Of a stretch of DNA of 64,000 bases, positions 9,426 through 17,121 are shown in pieces. The notes beneath the pieces are model-generated. The model saw only the letters and a list, made by a program, of their open reading frames with translations, had not been told where the DNA came from and did not search any database. How positions within the stretch are numbered: the first letter of the stretch is position 1; each line of letters begins with the position of its first letter. The DNA lies in the NCBI RefSeq assembly GCF_018135625.1, contig NZ_CP073078.1, forward strand, positions 620,001 to 684,000. Reading direction: 5' to 3'. Both the position numbers and the translations under genes were made by a program. The DNA is from Phenylobacterium montanum (GTDB lineage: Bacteria > Pseudomonadota > Alphaproteobacteria > Caulobacterales > Caulobacteraceae).

Positions 9426-11438
9426 TTATTGCGTGGTGGCGGGACGTTCGAACACCTTGCGCCCCATGAACCAGGTCTGCAGCACCTTGGTCTGGCCGAC
9501 CTTGTCGATCGGGACGCCGAGAATGTCCTGGTCGAGCACGATGAAGTCGGCCGACTTGCCGAGGCTGAGCGAACCGAACTCATCTTGACGGCCCAAGGCG
9601 CGGGCGCCGCCCAGGGTATAGGCTTCGATCGCCTCGGGCAGGGTGATGGACTCCTTGGGGTTCAGGGCCGGCAGGCCGGGCTGCGCCCGGGTCACAGCCA
9701 TCTGCATGTTTATGAAGGGGCGTGGATCCCGGGTGTCGACCGGGGCGTCCGAGCCTGCCGCCAGGACCCCGCCCGCCGCCTTGATCGACCGAACGGGATA
9801 GGCATCACGCTCGTAGTCGTTCGCCGGGTCGTGCAGGGCGGCGTAGGAGCCGTCTTTGACCCGGTCGACGAACGGGATCACCGAGAGGTCGTATTCCGGG
9901 TCGGTATAGGCCCAGGCATAGGTGAAGGCCACGAACAGGTGGTCCTTGCCGATGCGGGCGATATCCTCGGGCGCGGGCAGTTGCAGGTGAGCGATGGTGT
10001 CGGGCCGGCTGGCGTTCCCGTCAGCGGCGCGCGCGGCCTCGATGGCGTCGATGGTCGTTTTGATCGCCCGGTCGCCAATGGCGTGGACGTGCAGGGTGAA
10101 GCCGGCCAGGTGCATCCGCTTCAGGTATTCGGCGATCACCTCGGGATCGTGTTGCAGCTTTCCGCTGGTCGCGAAGCATTGGGCCGGGTGGAAGCCGTTG
10201 GCCTTGAGGAAGTCGCTGGCCGCAGAGGCGTCGTCATAACGCTGTGGCGCGGCCTGAACCGCATGGCAGGCGGGGCTGTCCAGGTCGACATAGCCCTTCA
10301 CGGTCATCTCGCCCTTGGCGTCCTTGCCGAAAATCGGCTGCAGATAGGGCTTCAGAGACGGGGATTCTGGCGCGGTCGGGGGCACGGCATTGGGATCGCC
10401 CTCCAGCACGCCGTCGGCGAACAGCTTGACCGCGTCGGCGCGGATCAAGGGGTTGGCGGAATATTTCGCCTTCACCTTCAGCGCCTCGGCCACCAGACCG
10501 TCATAGTCGACGCGGCCGTCGGCCAGCCGGTGGGCGTCGGGGTCATAGTATTGCGCCAGGGTTGCGCGCACGGTCAGCGTCCCCCGCGCCTGCAGCTTGT
10601 CGTAGAAGGCGTACATGCTGGGGGTGACCATGGCGTCCTGGACAGCAGTGATGCCGTCGCCGTTCAGGACCTGCATCACCTTTTCCGGTTCGGCGATCAC
10701 GGCCTGGACATTGCCGACCGCCACGTCGGCCAGGCCCATGGCCGAGCGAGCATCCTCGTTAACGCCGCCATTGGGCTCGCCGGCGGCGTCGACCCCGATC
10801 AGCTTGCCATAGGCGGCGAAGTCCCCGGCCAGAGTCGCCTTGCTGAAGCCCACGGTCTGGCCTTTGGCGTTACGCGCCAGGGCCAGGGCCGCGCTGTTGA
10901 AGCCGCCGTGATGCCCGTCGTTGCCCTTCAGCTGGATCGGCCGGTCGCCCGCCGCCTGGTCCAGGGCCGCGCGCAGGGTAGGGTGGGCCGGGTCCGGCTG
11001 GTTGCCGTTGGAAAAGTTCCACTGCTCGACGTTCAGCCATTGCCCCGGAGCGATGTGGTAGCGGCTGACGCAGTCCTTCACGAAGGCGGAGAGCTCGGCC
11101 AGGCTCATCGCCTGGCTTTTCAGGTCGCAGGTGTCGAACTGCACGGTGTCCAAGGGATGGATATGGGCGTCGACCAACCCTGGCAGCACCCGCCGGCCGT
11201 GCAGGTCCTCGATCTGCGTCTTGGGGCCGGCGAAAGCCGCCGCCCCGGCCTCGTCGCCGACATAGACGATCTTGCCGCCGCTGACCGCCAGGGCCTGGGC
11301 CTCCGGCCGAGCCGGATCGACCGTATGGATTCGGCCGTTCTTGACGATCAGGTCGGCCGGGGCGGCCGAAGCGGCGCCGGCCAGGAGTAGGGCGGCGAGG
11401 GCGGTCGTGCAGCGAAGAGGCAGCATGGGGCTCCGCAT
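9426..11438 (-). CDS. Exported amidohydrolase of the YtcJ (Amidohydro_3) family
   Basis: 670-residue metal-dependent hydrolase. Its ATG at 11436-11438 overlaps the TGA of the spermidine-dehydrogenase gene by one base. A Sec signal peptide ([25 protein letters not shown]) places it in the periplasm. The amidohydrolase barrel motifs are clear: [12 protein letters not shown] (metal HxH), [19 protein letters not shown] (metal His) and [13 protein letters not shown] (metal Asp). YtcJ-type enzymes act on amide or imide-like bonds, but few have known substrates. Position between a polyamine dehydrogenase and a periplasmic oxidase suggests it could free amines from N-acyl or cyclic derivatives; this is speculation. 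Length (usual 530-630) is slightly long. Confidence 0.85.
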   Translation of the reverse strand: MRSPMLPLRCTTALAALLLAGAASAAPADLIVKNGRIHTVDPARPEAQALAVSGGKIVYVGDEAGAAAFAGPKTQIEDLHGRRVLPGLVDAHIHPLDTVQFDTCDLKSQAMSLAELSAFVKDCVSRYHIAPGQWLNVEQWNFSNGNQPDPAHPTLRAALDQAAGDRPIQLKGNDGHHGGFNSAALALARNAKGQTVGFSKATLAGDFAAYGKLIGVDAAGEPNGGVNEDARSAMGLADVAVGNVQAVIAEPEKVMQVLNGDGITAVQDAMVTPSMYAFYDKLQARGTLTVRATLAQYYDPDAHRLADGRVDYDGLVAEALKVKAKYSANPLIRADAVKLFADGVLEGDPNAVPPTAPESPSLKPYLQPIFGKDAKGEMTVKGYVDLDSPACHAVQAAPQRYDDASAASDFLKANGFHPAQCFATSGKLQHDPEVIAEYLKRMHLAGFTLHVHAIGDRAIKTTIDAIEAARAADGNASRPDTIAHLQLPAPEDIARIGKDHLFVAFTYAWAYTDPEYDLSVIPFVDRVKDGSYAALHDPANDYERDAYPVRSIKAAGGVLAAGSDAPVDTRDPRPFINMQMAVTRAQPGLPALNPKESITLPEAIEAYTLGGARALGRQDEFGSLSLGKSADFIVLDQDILGVPIDKVGQTKVLQTWFMGRKVFERPATTQ

Positions 11439-13393
11439 CAAAGGGCCAGAAGCTCGCCGACCGCCCGGTGGGCCTGGTCGATGGCGATGTCGGTATAGGC
11501 GCCGCGTCCGGAGTCGGAATTGGCGATGACGATGCGGCCGAAACGGGCGCGGCCGATCACATTGGGCTGCCGTTCGGTGGGCAGGTCCTCATCGAACAGC
11601 GGGTTGAATTCGGGCGCATAACCGTGCGGCCAGCGGTTGACCGTGATTCCCAGGATGTCGCGCGCCGGATCGAATCCAGCCGGCCTCAGGACGCGCGCCA
11701 GCTGGTCGCGGGTATTGCGCTCGAAGGTCTCGAACGAGGTCCCCAGGATCTCGGCCCGCCCGGCGCGGTTCTGGTCCATTTCCGGCAGGCCGGGGACGCA
11801 GGGGGTGCGCGTCAGGTGGACCAGGATCGGCCGCTCGGGCGAGCGCTCGGCCTTGTACGCGCCGATGTCGACCGCCGCATTCAGGCCCACCGAGCAGTAG
11901 TAGGCCCCGGGGGCGTAGGCGCGGCGAAAGCCGAGCTTGTGGAAAGCGGTCCAGTTGCGCAGCGCCACGGTGGTGTAGATCAGCGGCGTCTTGACCAGCT
12001 CGTGCAGCGCCGCCTTCTGCGTCTCGGGAAGTTCCGGGCAGATATAGGGGATCATCATGTTCCACGAAGCCATGACGCAGGCCCCGGCGCGCACGCTGTA
12101 GAGCTTGCCGCCCCGGACATAGGCCAGCTCGACTCCGGTGGACGTGGCCGGTTCACCGACATTGCGGGCCCGAACCACGATGCTGGAGAGGCGGATGCGC
12201 ACCGGATTGTCCGGCTTGTCGAGCTGGGCGTAGTCGCACCTGGCGGTGACAATGTCCTGGGCGTCCTGGCCGGGCAGGGCGGCGGGGACCAGCTTGCGCG
12301 CCAGCAGCCTGGCGATGCTGGCGTTGCCGTCCGGGAAGTGGAACTTGTAGGAGCCGCCGTCGGCATAGCCGGCCGGCGTGAAGCCCATGTGCGGCGCCGA
12401 GCCTGGCTTCAGCCCCAGGCCCTGGAACCCCGCCAGGCCGAAGGCCCAGCAGTCCAGCGCCGACAGGGCGTCGATACCCACGCCCTGCTCGTCATTGGTG
12501 CGGGCCTGATAGAACGGAATGACGCTGGGATCGGCCTTGACGATGGCCAGCAGGAAGTCGCGGTAGCTGAGGCGCGACAGCCGAGCCTTCTTCTCGTCCG
12601 ACGACAGGCCCGGCAGGTAGTCGGTCTCGGCCGTCTCGATGCGCAGGATCTCGCTCTGCGCGGTCGGCGACAGCGGGCAGCGGGCCAGGAAGGCGCGCCA
12701 GGTCTCGGCGCTGGCCGACTCGTCGTCCTCGCTGGGGTCGCCGGCCACCAGCCGGTCCTCGCCGAAGGTCTCCTTGTCGAAGAAAATCGCCCGCTTCAGG
12801 CCCAGGCTTTCATAGACTTGCGGCCGGTCGCAGGCCTTGGCCAGAGCCTCGGGCTCGACGCCGAGGGATTTCAGCAGGCCGTCGGCGACCGGGCTGTAGG
12901 GGCGGGGGCTGTCGATCTCCAGCGTGCCGCCGTTCATCAGGTGCAGCTTGCCGTCCAGGCGGTATTCATTGCGCTTGGCGTGGCCGCCGAAGTCGTCGTG
13001 ATTGTCCAGGATCAGGATGCGCGCCGACGGCCTGGCCTGGCGATAGAACCAGGCGGCCGAAAGTCCGCTGATGCCGCCGCCGACGATGACCAGGTCATAG
13101 CGTTCGGTAGTGTCCTGCGGCGCGCCCTGGCCCTGCCAGAAGGCGCCGTCGCGCAGGGCGTGGGCGGGCTCGAAGCTGCCTGGATGGCTGCCGCGCAGGC
13201 CGGTCAGGTTCGGCGGGTAGTAGCCCAGTTGGTCCTGTGGCCAGGCTATCCCGGCCTGGGCCAAGGCCGGGCCGCCGGCGAGGGCGCCGGTCCCGAGCGC
13301 GCCGACCGCGACCGCGACCCCGTTCAGGAAATCGCGGCGGTCGATAGGGCGGTCCATGCCCAGCGCCTTGTCTCGCTCCCGGCCGCCGCCCAT
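11438..13393 (-). CDS. spdH: Tat-exported FAD-dependent oxidoreductase, spermidine dehydrogenase (SpdH)-like
   Basis: 651-residue flavoprotein predicted to oxidise spermidine (and perhaps spermine) at a secondary amine in the periplasm, giving an aminoaldehyde plus a diamine. ATG 13393 has a strong GAGGAGG site 4-5 bases upstream; a shorter start at 13357 begins at MDRPIDRRDFLNG. The preceding DKALGMDRPIDRRDFLNG matches the usual N-terminus of SpdH homologues, with a Tat twin-arginine (RRDFL). The next hallmark is YYPPNLTGLRGSHPGSFEPA, then the FAD Rossmann fold VGGGISGLSAAWFY with LDNHDDFGGHAKRNEY. The C-terminal NSDSGRGAYTDIAIDQAHRA closes the FAD site. It follows puuB by 17 bases and overlaps the amidohydrolase gene. 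Identification rests on recognised motifs; the exact substrate is untested. Confidence 0.8.
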   Translation of the reverse strand: MGGGRERDKALGMDRPIDRRDFLNGVAVAVGALGTGALAGGPALAQAGIAWPQDQLGYYPPNLTGLRGSHPGSFEPAHALRDGAFWQGQGAPQDTTERYDLVIVGGGISGLSAAWFYRQARPSARILILDNHDDFGGHAKRNEYRLDGKLHLMNGGTLEIDSPRPYSPVADGLLKSLGVEPEALAKACDRPQVYESLGLKRAIFFDKETFGEDRLVAGDPSEDDESASAETWRAFLARCPLSPTAQSEILRIETAETDYLPGLSSDEKKARLSRLSYRDFLLAIVKADPSVIPFYQARTNDEQGVGIDALSALDCWAFGLAGFQGLGLKPGSAPHMGFTPAGYADGGSYKFHFPDGNASIARLLARKLVPAALPGQDAQDIVTARCDYAQLDKPDNPVRIRLSSIVVRARNVGEPATSTGVELAYVRGGKLYSVRAGACVMASWNMMIPYICPELPETQKAALHELVKTPLIYTTVALRNWTAFHKLGFRRAYAPGAYYCSVGLNAAVDIGAYKAERSPERPILVHLTRTPCVPGLPEMDQNRAGRAEILGTSFETFERNTRDQLARVLRPAGFDPARDILGITVNRWPHGYAPEFNPLFDEDLPTERQPNVIGRARFGRIVIANSDSGRGAYTDIAIDQAHRAVGELLAL

Positions 13394-13410
13394 GGCTCCT
13401 CCTCTGCGCG

Positions 13411-14691
13411 TCACAGCCGGTCTCGCAGGGCGTACCAGAGCATGCCCAGCACGTGCAGCGGCCCGCGCAGGGCCATGCCGCCCGGGAAAGCCATGGGCTC
13501 GACCCCGGCGAAGAGGTCGAAGCGGCTGGCGTTGCCGCCGATCGCCTCGACCATCAGCTTGCCGCCCAGAGTCGAGAGGATGGCGCCCATGCCGGAATAG
13601 CCATGGGCGAACAGCACCTCGCCCTGGCGGCCGACATGCGGCAGACGGCTGGTGGTGACCGAAACCAGCCCGCCCCAGGCGTAGTCGATCTTGACGCCTT
13701 TCAGCTGGGGGAAGGTCCCCTCCAGGTGCGGACGGGTGAAGGCGGCCATGTCTCGCGGCGGATCGGGGGTGTAGCGCTCGCCGCCGCCGAACAGGATCCG
13801 GCCGTCGGCGGTGCGCCGGTAGTAGTTGACCACGAAGCGGGTGTCGGACACGGCCACATTGGTCGGGATCAGCGTCTCGATCTCGGCCAGTGGCTCGGTC
13901 GCCACCACATAGTTGGCCACCGGCATGATGCGGCTGTTCACCCGACCCATCAGGCCGGTCAGGAGGGCGTCGCCGGCCAGGATGGCGTGCCGGGCGGTGA
14001 CACCGCCCTGGGCCGTGCCGATCCGCACCTTGCCGTCCTGCTTCAGGCTCGTCGCCACCGATCGCTCGAAGATGCGCACGCCGGCGCTCGTGGCCGCCCG
14101 CGCTAGGCCGAGGGTGAAGTTCAGGGTGTGGAAATGGCCGCCGCGCCTGTCCAGCAGGCCTGCGGCATAGGGGGTGTCGACGTGGGCGCGGGCCTGGTCG
14201 GCGGTCAGGAATTCGGCGTCGCGATAGCCCATCACCTCGGCCAGGCAGCGCACCTCGTCCTCGAGATGGCCGATGTCGCCGGCCTTGACCGCGCCCAGGA
14301 GATGCCCGGCCTCGACCAGATCGCAGTCGATCGCGTGCTTGCGGATCAAATCGCCCACCAGATCGCGGGCTTCCAGGGCGGTGTGGAACAGGGCCTGGGC
14401 CCGCTCGCGGCCGTAGGCCTGAATCAGTTCCAGCGCGCCCTTGCGCAGCCCGGGGATCATCTGGCCGCCGTTGCGGCCCGAGGCGCCCCAGCCGATTCGG
14501 CCGCCTTCCAGCAGCACAACGCTAAGCCCGGCCTCGGCCGCATGCAGGGCGGCCGACAGGCCCGTGGCCCCGCCGCCGACCACCACCAGATCGGCCTCGG
14601 TCTCGCCCGTCAGCTGCGGGTGGCTTGGGGCGTCGTGGGCGGTCGCCACATAGTACGACCGGTCCATGTTCAGGGACTGGTTGAAGCCCAT
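13411..14691 (-). CDS. puuB: FAD-dependent gamma-glutamylputrescine oxidase (PuuB-like)
   Basis: 426-residue cytoplasmic flavoprotein of the DAO/glycine-oxidase fold, the same length as Escherichia coli PuuB. It would oxidise gamma-glutamylputrescine to gamma-glutamyl-aminobutyraldehyde, releasing ammonia and peroxide. ATG 14691 lies 2 bases after the stop of the glutamylpolyamine synthetase gene, a direct PuuA-PuuB pairing. The N-terminus contains SYYVATAH, then the dinucleotide fold LVVVGGGATGLSAALHAAEA with LEGGRIGWGASGRNGGQM. The C-terminal FAD motif is GYSGMGAILSTLGGKLM. A longer upstream reading frame to 15051 is antisense noise over the synthetase gene. Related oxidases of this family accept other N-acylated amines, so substrate is inferred from the neighbour. 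Confidence 0.85.
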   Translation of the reverse strand: MGFNQSLNMDRSYYVATAHDAPSHPQLTGETEADLVVVGGGATGLSAALHAAEAGLSVVLLEGGRIGWGASGRNGGQMIPGLRKGALELIQAYGRERAQALFHTALEARDLVGDLIRKHAIDCDLVEAGHLLGAVKAGDIGHLEDEVRCLAEVMGYRDAEFLTADQARAHVDTPYAAGLLDRRGGHFHTLNFTLGLARAATSAGVRIFERSVATSLKQDGKVRIGTAQGGVTARHAILAGDALLTGLMGRVNSRIMPVANYVVATEPLAEIETLIPTNVAVSDTRFVVNYYRRTADGRILFGGGERYTPDPPRDMAAFTRPHLEGTFPQLKGVKIDYAWGGLVSVTTSRLPHVGRQGEVLFAHGYSGMGAILSTLGGKLMVEAIGGNASRFDLFAGVEPMAFPGGMALRGPLHVLGMLWYALRDRL

Positions 14692-14693
14692 GG

Positions 14694-16040
14694 TCAGACC
14701 TTGAGCAGCAGGTGGTCGCGTTCCCACGAACTGATCACGCCCTGGAACGCCTCCAGCTCGGCCTGCTTGATGGTGGTGAACGCGCGGAAGAAGTACTGGC
14801 CAAGCAGTTCCTTGACCGGCTCGCAGGCGTTGAACCGCTCCAGCGCCTCTTCCAGCGTCTTGGGCAGGGTGCGGGCGTAGTGGTAGGCGTTGCCGGTCGC
14901 CTGGGCGCTGGGCTCGATCTGTTGCTCCATGCCCAGATAGCCGGCGATCAGGGCCGCGGCGATGGCCAGGTAGGGATTGGCGTCCGCGCCCGGCAGGCGG
15001 TTTTCGATCCGCCGGTTCTCCCGGTCCGAGATCGGCACGCGCAGGCCGCAAGAGCGGTTGTCATAGCCCCACTGCACGTTGATCGGCGCCGAGTGGCTGG
15101 GCCGCATGCGGCGGAACGAGTTCACATTGGGCGCGAACAGGGGCGAGATCTCGGGCAGGTATTTCTGCAGCCCGCCGACGAAGTGGCGGAACATCTGGCT
15201 GTCGGCGCCGGCGTCGTCGGCGAACAGGTTCACGCCGCTGGCGGTGCTGTTCATCGAGATGTGCAGGTGCATGGCGCTGCCGGGCTGGTTCTCCATCGGC
15301 TTGGCCATGAAGGTCGCGTAGACGCCGTGCTTGAGGGCCACCTGGCGCACAATGCGCTTGAACACCAGGACCTGGTCGGACAGGCGCACCGGCTCGCCGT
15401 GCAGGAAATTGACCTCCAGCTGGGCGGTGCCGCTCTCGTGGATCATGGTGTCCACGTCGAGCTGGGCGGCCTCGGAATATTCGTAGATGGTCTCGATCAG
15501 GTCCTCGTACTCGGTGATGGCTTCCAGGCCATAGGGCTGCGGCGAGGTCTCGGCCCGACCCGAACGGCCGGTGGGCGGGGTCAGGGGCAGGTCGGGATCG
15601 GGATTGAGGGCGGTGAGGTAGAATTCCAGCTCCGGCGCCACGATCGGCTTCCACCCCCGCTCGGCATAGAGCTTCATCACCTGCTGCAGCACCTGACGAG
15701 GCGAAGAGGCCCAGGGCGAGCCGTCGCTGTGATGCGCGTCGGCGAACACGTAGGCCGTCGGGGTCTTGAAGCCCGGGGCTACGCGCAGGGTGTCTGCATT
15801 CGGGTGCAGGACCATGTCCGGGTCGGAATAGGCCTCGTCCTCATCGTCGGTGTCGGCATATTCGCCGGTCACGGTGACGGCGAACACGCTGGAGGGCAGG
15901 CGCAGCGAGGCGTCGGTCTCAGCCTGCACCAGCTTGGCGGCCGGCAGCACCTTGCCGCGCAGCACCCCGTTCATGTCGGGAATCAGGCATTCGACTTCGC
16001 TGATCCCCCGCTGCTCGATCCACTTCTTCAACTCGGACAT
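14694..16040 (-). CDS. puuA: Gamma-glutamylputrescine/polyamine synthetase (glutamine-synthetase family, PuuA-like)
   Basis: 448-residue ATP-dependent ligase, first gene of the seven-gene operon. I chose ATG 16040 (MSELKKWIEQRGISEVECL); a longer frame to 16142 would translate through the TGTGATAGCA operator candidate and adds unrelated residues. The PuuA hallmark VECLIPDMNGVLRGKVLP is followed by GS core motifs: ESGTAQLEVN, HLHISM (normally HxHQS), YDNRSCGLRVP and NRRIENRLPGADANPYLA. It is a diverged paralogue of the protein at 730-2121; the two differ in the HxHQS/HLHIS segment and probably in amine preference. It is linked to puuB by a 2-base gap. Cytoplasmic, expected to be a ring oligomer like other GS enzymes. 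Confidence 0.87.
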   Translation of the reverse strand: MSELKKWIEQRGISEVECLIPDMNGVLRGKVLPAAKLVQAETDASLRLPSSVFAVTVTGEYADTDDEDEAYSDPDMVLHPNADTLRVAPGFKTPTAYVFADAHHSDGSPWASSPRQVLQQVMKLYAERGWKPIVAPELEFYLTALNPDPDLPLTPPTGRSGRAETSPQPYGLEAITEYEDLIETIYEYSEAAQLDVDTMIHESGTAQLEVNFLHGEPVRLSDQVLVFKRIVRQVALKHGVYATFMAKPMENQPGSAMHLHISMNSTASGVNLFADDAGADSQMFRHFVGGLQKYLPEISPLFAPNVNSFRRMRPSHSAPINVQWGYDNRSCGLRVPISDRENRRIENRLPGADANPYLAIAAALIAGYLGMEQQIEPSAQATGNAYHYARTLPKTLEEALERFNACEPVKELLGQYFFRAFTTIKQAELEAFQGVISSWERDHLLLKV

Positions 16041-16060
16041 GGGGGAGGCGCTCGGTGATT

Positions 16061-16070
16061 TGTGATAGCA
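16061..16070. promoter_or_regulatory. Candidate operator TGTGATAGCA near the puuA start
   Basis: Near-palindromic variant of the TGTGATCACA element, 21 bases upstream of the chosen puuA start codon, so probably within or next to the transcription start where a repressor would block initiation. Confidence 0.45.
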
Positions 16071-16208
16071 GTAAGATCGCCTGTCCCCCGGGGGTGCGTC
16101 AAGCGGGGTCGAGTCATCGCCCGCAAGGGCTCTATCCGCCAAATTCCGGGCCGCGATGCGAATTGAGGGGCGGCGAGGCCCTGACCTCAGGCCGGCTAGA
16201 ATTTCCGG

Positions 16209-16230
16209 TCACAGGCGGCCTGTGATCGCA
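16209..16230. promoter_or_regulatory. Candidate compound operator in the divergent promoter
   Basis: Two overlapping dyads: a 7-bp inverted repeat TCACAGG-CGG-CCTGTGA (16209-16225) and the shorter TGTGATCGCA (16221-16230). They share the TGTGA arm. The site lies near the middle of the divergent region and could let one protein bind in two registers. Confidence 0.45.
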
Positions 16231-16379
16231 AACCCACTGCGAAGCTTGAGCGAAAAGCGCGATCCCCGTGTGAGATCATGCGCCGCATAAGCCGCGCTAC
16301 CGAAAATGTGGGATCGCAGTTATATGTCGTTTCCAGCCCGCAATCCGCGGACGGAGCAAGCTGAGCGACAGGGGTGCCG

Positions 16380-17084
16380 ATGGCGAACGCCTCGACGGGG
16401 AAGAGCAAGGCGCAATCGGTCGCCGAGGTCGAGGACTTGGAGCCGGCAGTCGAGCCGGTGCTGCACGCCAGCATCTACGACGACCTTCGCCGGCGCATGA
16501 TCACAGGCAAGATCGTCCCGGGCGTCGGCCTCTCGACCCGCGGCCTGGCGCTCGAGCTGGGCGTCAGCCAGATGCCGGTCCGCGACGCGCTGAGCCGCCT
16601 GGCGGCGGAAGGGGCGGTGGCGATCCGCTCCAAGCGCAAGATCGAAGTGCCGCCGATGAACCCAGAGCGGTTCACGGACCTGCTGGACTGCCGCCTGCTG
16701 CTGGAGCCGGAGGCCGCGGTCCAGGCCCTGCCGCACATCACGCCGGCCAAGATGAAGCAGCTGCGCGAGATCGACGCCGCCTTGGACACCGCCATGGAGA
16801 ATGGCGACGTCATCGGCTACATGGAGAAGAACTTCGAGTTCCACTTCGCCCTGTACCGCGCCAACAACCGGCCGACCCTGAATCGGCTGATCGAGACGCT
16901 GTGGCTGCAGTTCGGCCCGTTCATGCGGGTGGTCTATGGCCGCTATGGCACCGCCAACCTGGTCGACCAGCACCGGGTGGCGCTGGACGCCATCGAGGCC
17001 GGCGACGCCGATAGCCTGCGCCGCGCCATCGCCGGCGACATCGCCGACGGCATGGGCCTGATCGGGCGGACGAGCTGGAGTTAG
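16380..17084 (+). CDS. GntR-family transcriptional regulator, FadR/VanR (FCD) subfamily
   Basis: 234-residue DNA-binding regulator. ATG 16380 has AGGGG five bases upstream; a GTG at 16374 is possible. The N-terminal winged helix is ASIYDDLRRRMITGKIVPG, then STRGLALELGVSQMPVRDAL (the recognition helix) and IRSKRKIEVP. The C-terminal all-helical FCD ligand domain begins near residue 90 (DLLDCRLLLEPEAA) and has the metal-site elements FEFHFALYR and DQHRVALDAI; the last usual FCD histidine appears replaced (AIAGDIADG). It is divergent from the puuA-to-molybdoenzyme operon, with TGTGATC-type palindromes between, so it is the likely local regulator, with a polyamine, aminoaldehyde or organic acid as effector. 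Confidence 0.9.
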   Translation: MANASTGKSKAQSVAEVEDLEPAVEPVLHASIYDDLRRRMITGKIVPGVGLSTRGLALELGVSQMPVRDALSRLAAEGAVAIRSKRKIEVPPMNPERFTDLLDCRLLLEPEAAVQALPHITPAKMKQLREIDAALDTAMENGDVIGYMEKNFEFHFALYRANNRPTLNRLIETLWLQFGPFMRVVYGRYGTANLVDQHRVALDAIEAGDADSLRRAIAGDIADGMGLIGRTSWS

Positions 17085-17115
17085 AGCCCTTCCCCCTCGA
17101 TGAGGGAAGGGCTCT
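17083..17115. terminator. Bidirectional terminator hairpin between convergent genes
   Basis: Perfect 12-bp inverted repeat AGAGCCCTTCCC (17083-17094) / GGGAAGGGCTCT (17104-17115), starting at the GntR stop codon and ending 6 bases before the stop of the convergent TonB receptor gene. It lacks a long T-run. Confidence 0.7.
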
Positions 17116-17121
17116 ATCCAC

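Larger units (their letters stand above)
16041..16379. promoter_or_regulatory. Divergent control region between puuA operon and GntR regulator
   Basis: These 339 bases contain no convincing gene. They hold several copies or half-copies of the TGTGATC[A/G]CA element: TGTGATAGCA at 16061-16070 (21 bases before the puuA start), an inverted repeat at 16209-16225 overlapping TGTGATCGCA at 16221-16230, and TGTGGGATCGCA at 16307-16318. The regulator has an AGGGG ribosome site just before 16380. The layout suggests autoregulation and control of the catabolic operon by the GntR protein. No -35/-10 boxes could be assigned with certainty. Confidence 0.6.

Noticed and set aside
9429-13600. Long plus-strand open frames of 653 and 710 codons opposite the amidohydrolase and spermidine-dehydrogenase genes
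   Set aside because: They are antisense shadows caused by high GC. The translations are Gly/Arg/Ala-rich without recognisable motifs, while the minus-strand genes have signal peptides and catalytic motifs.
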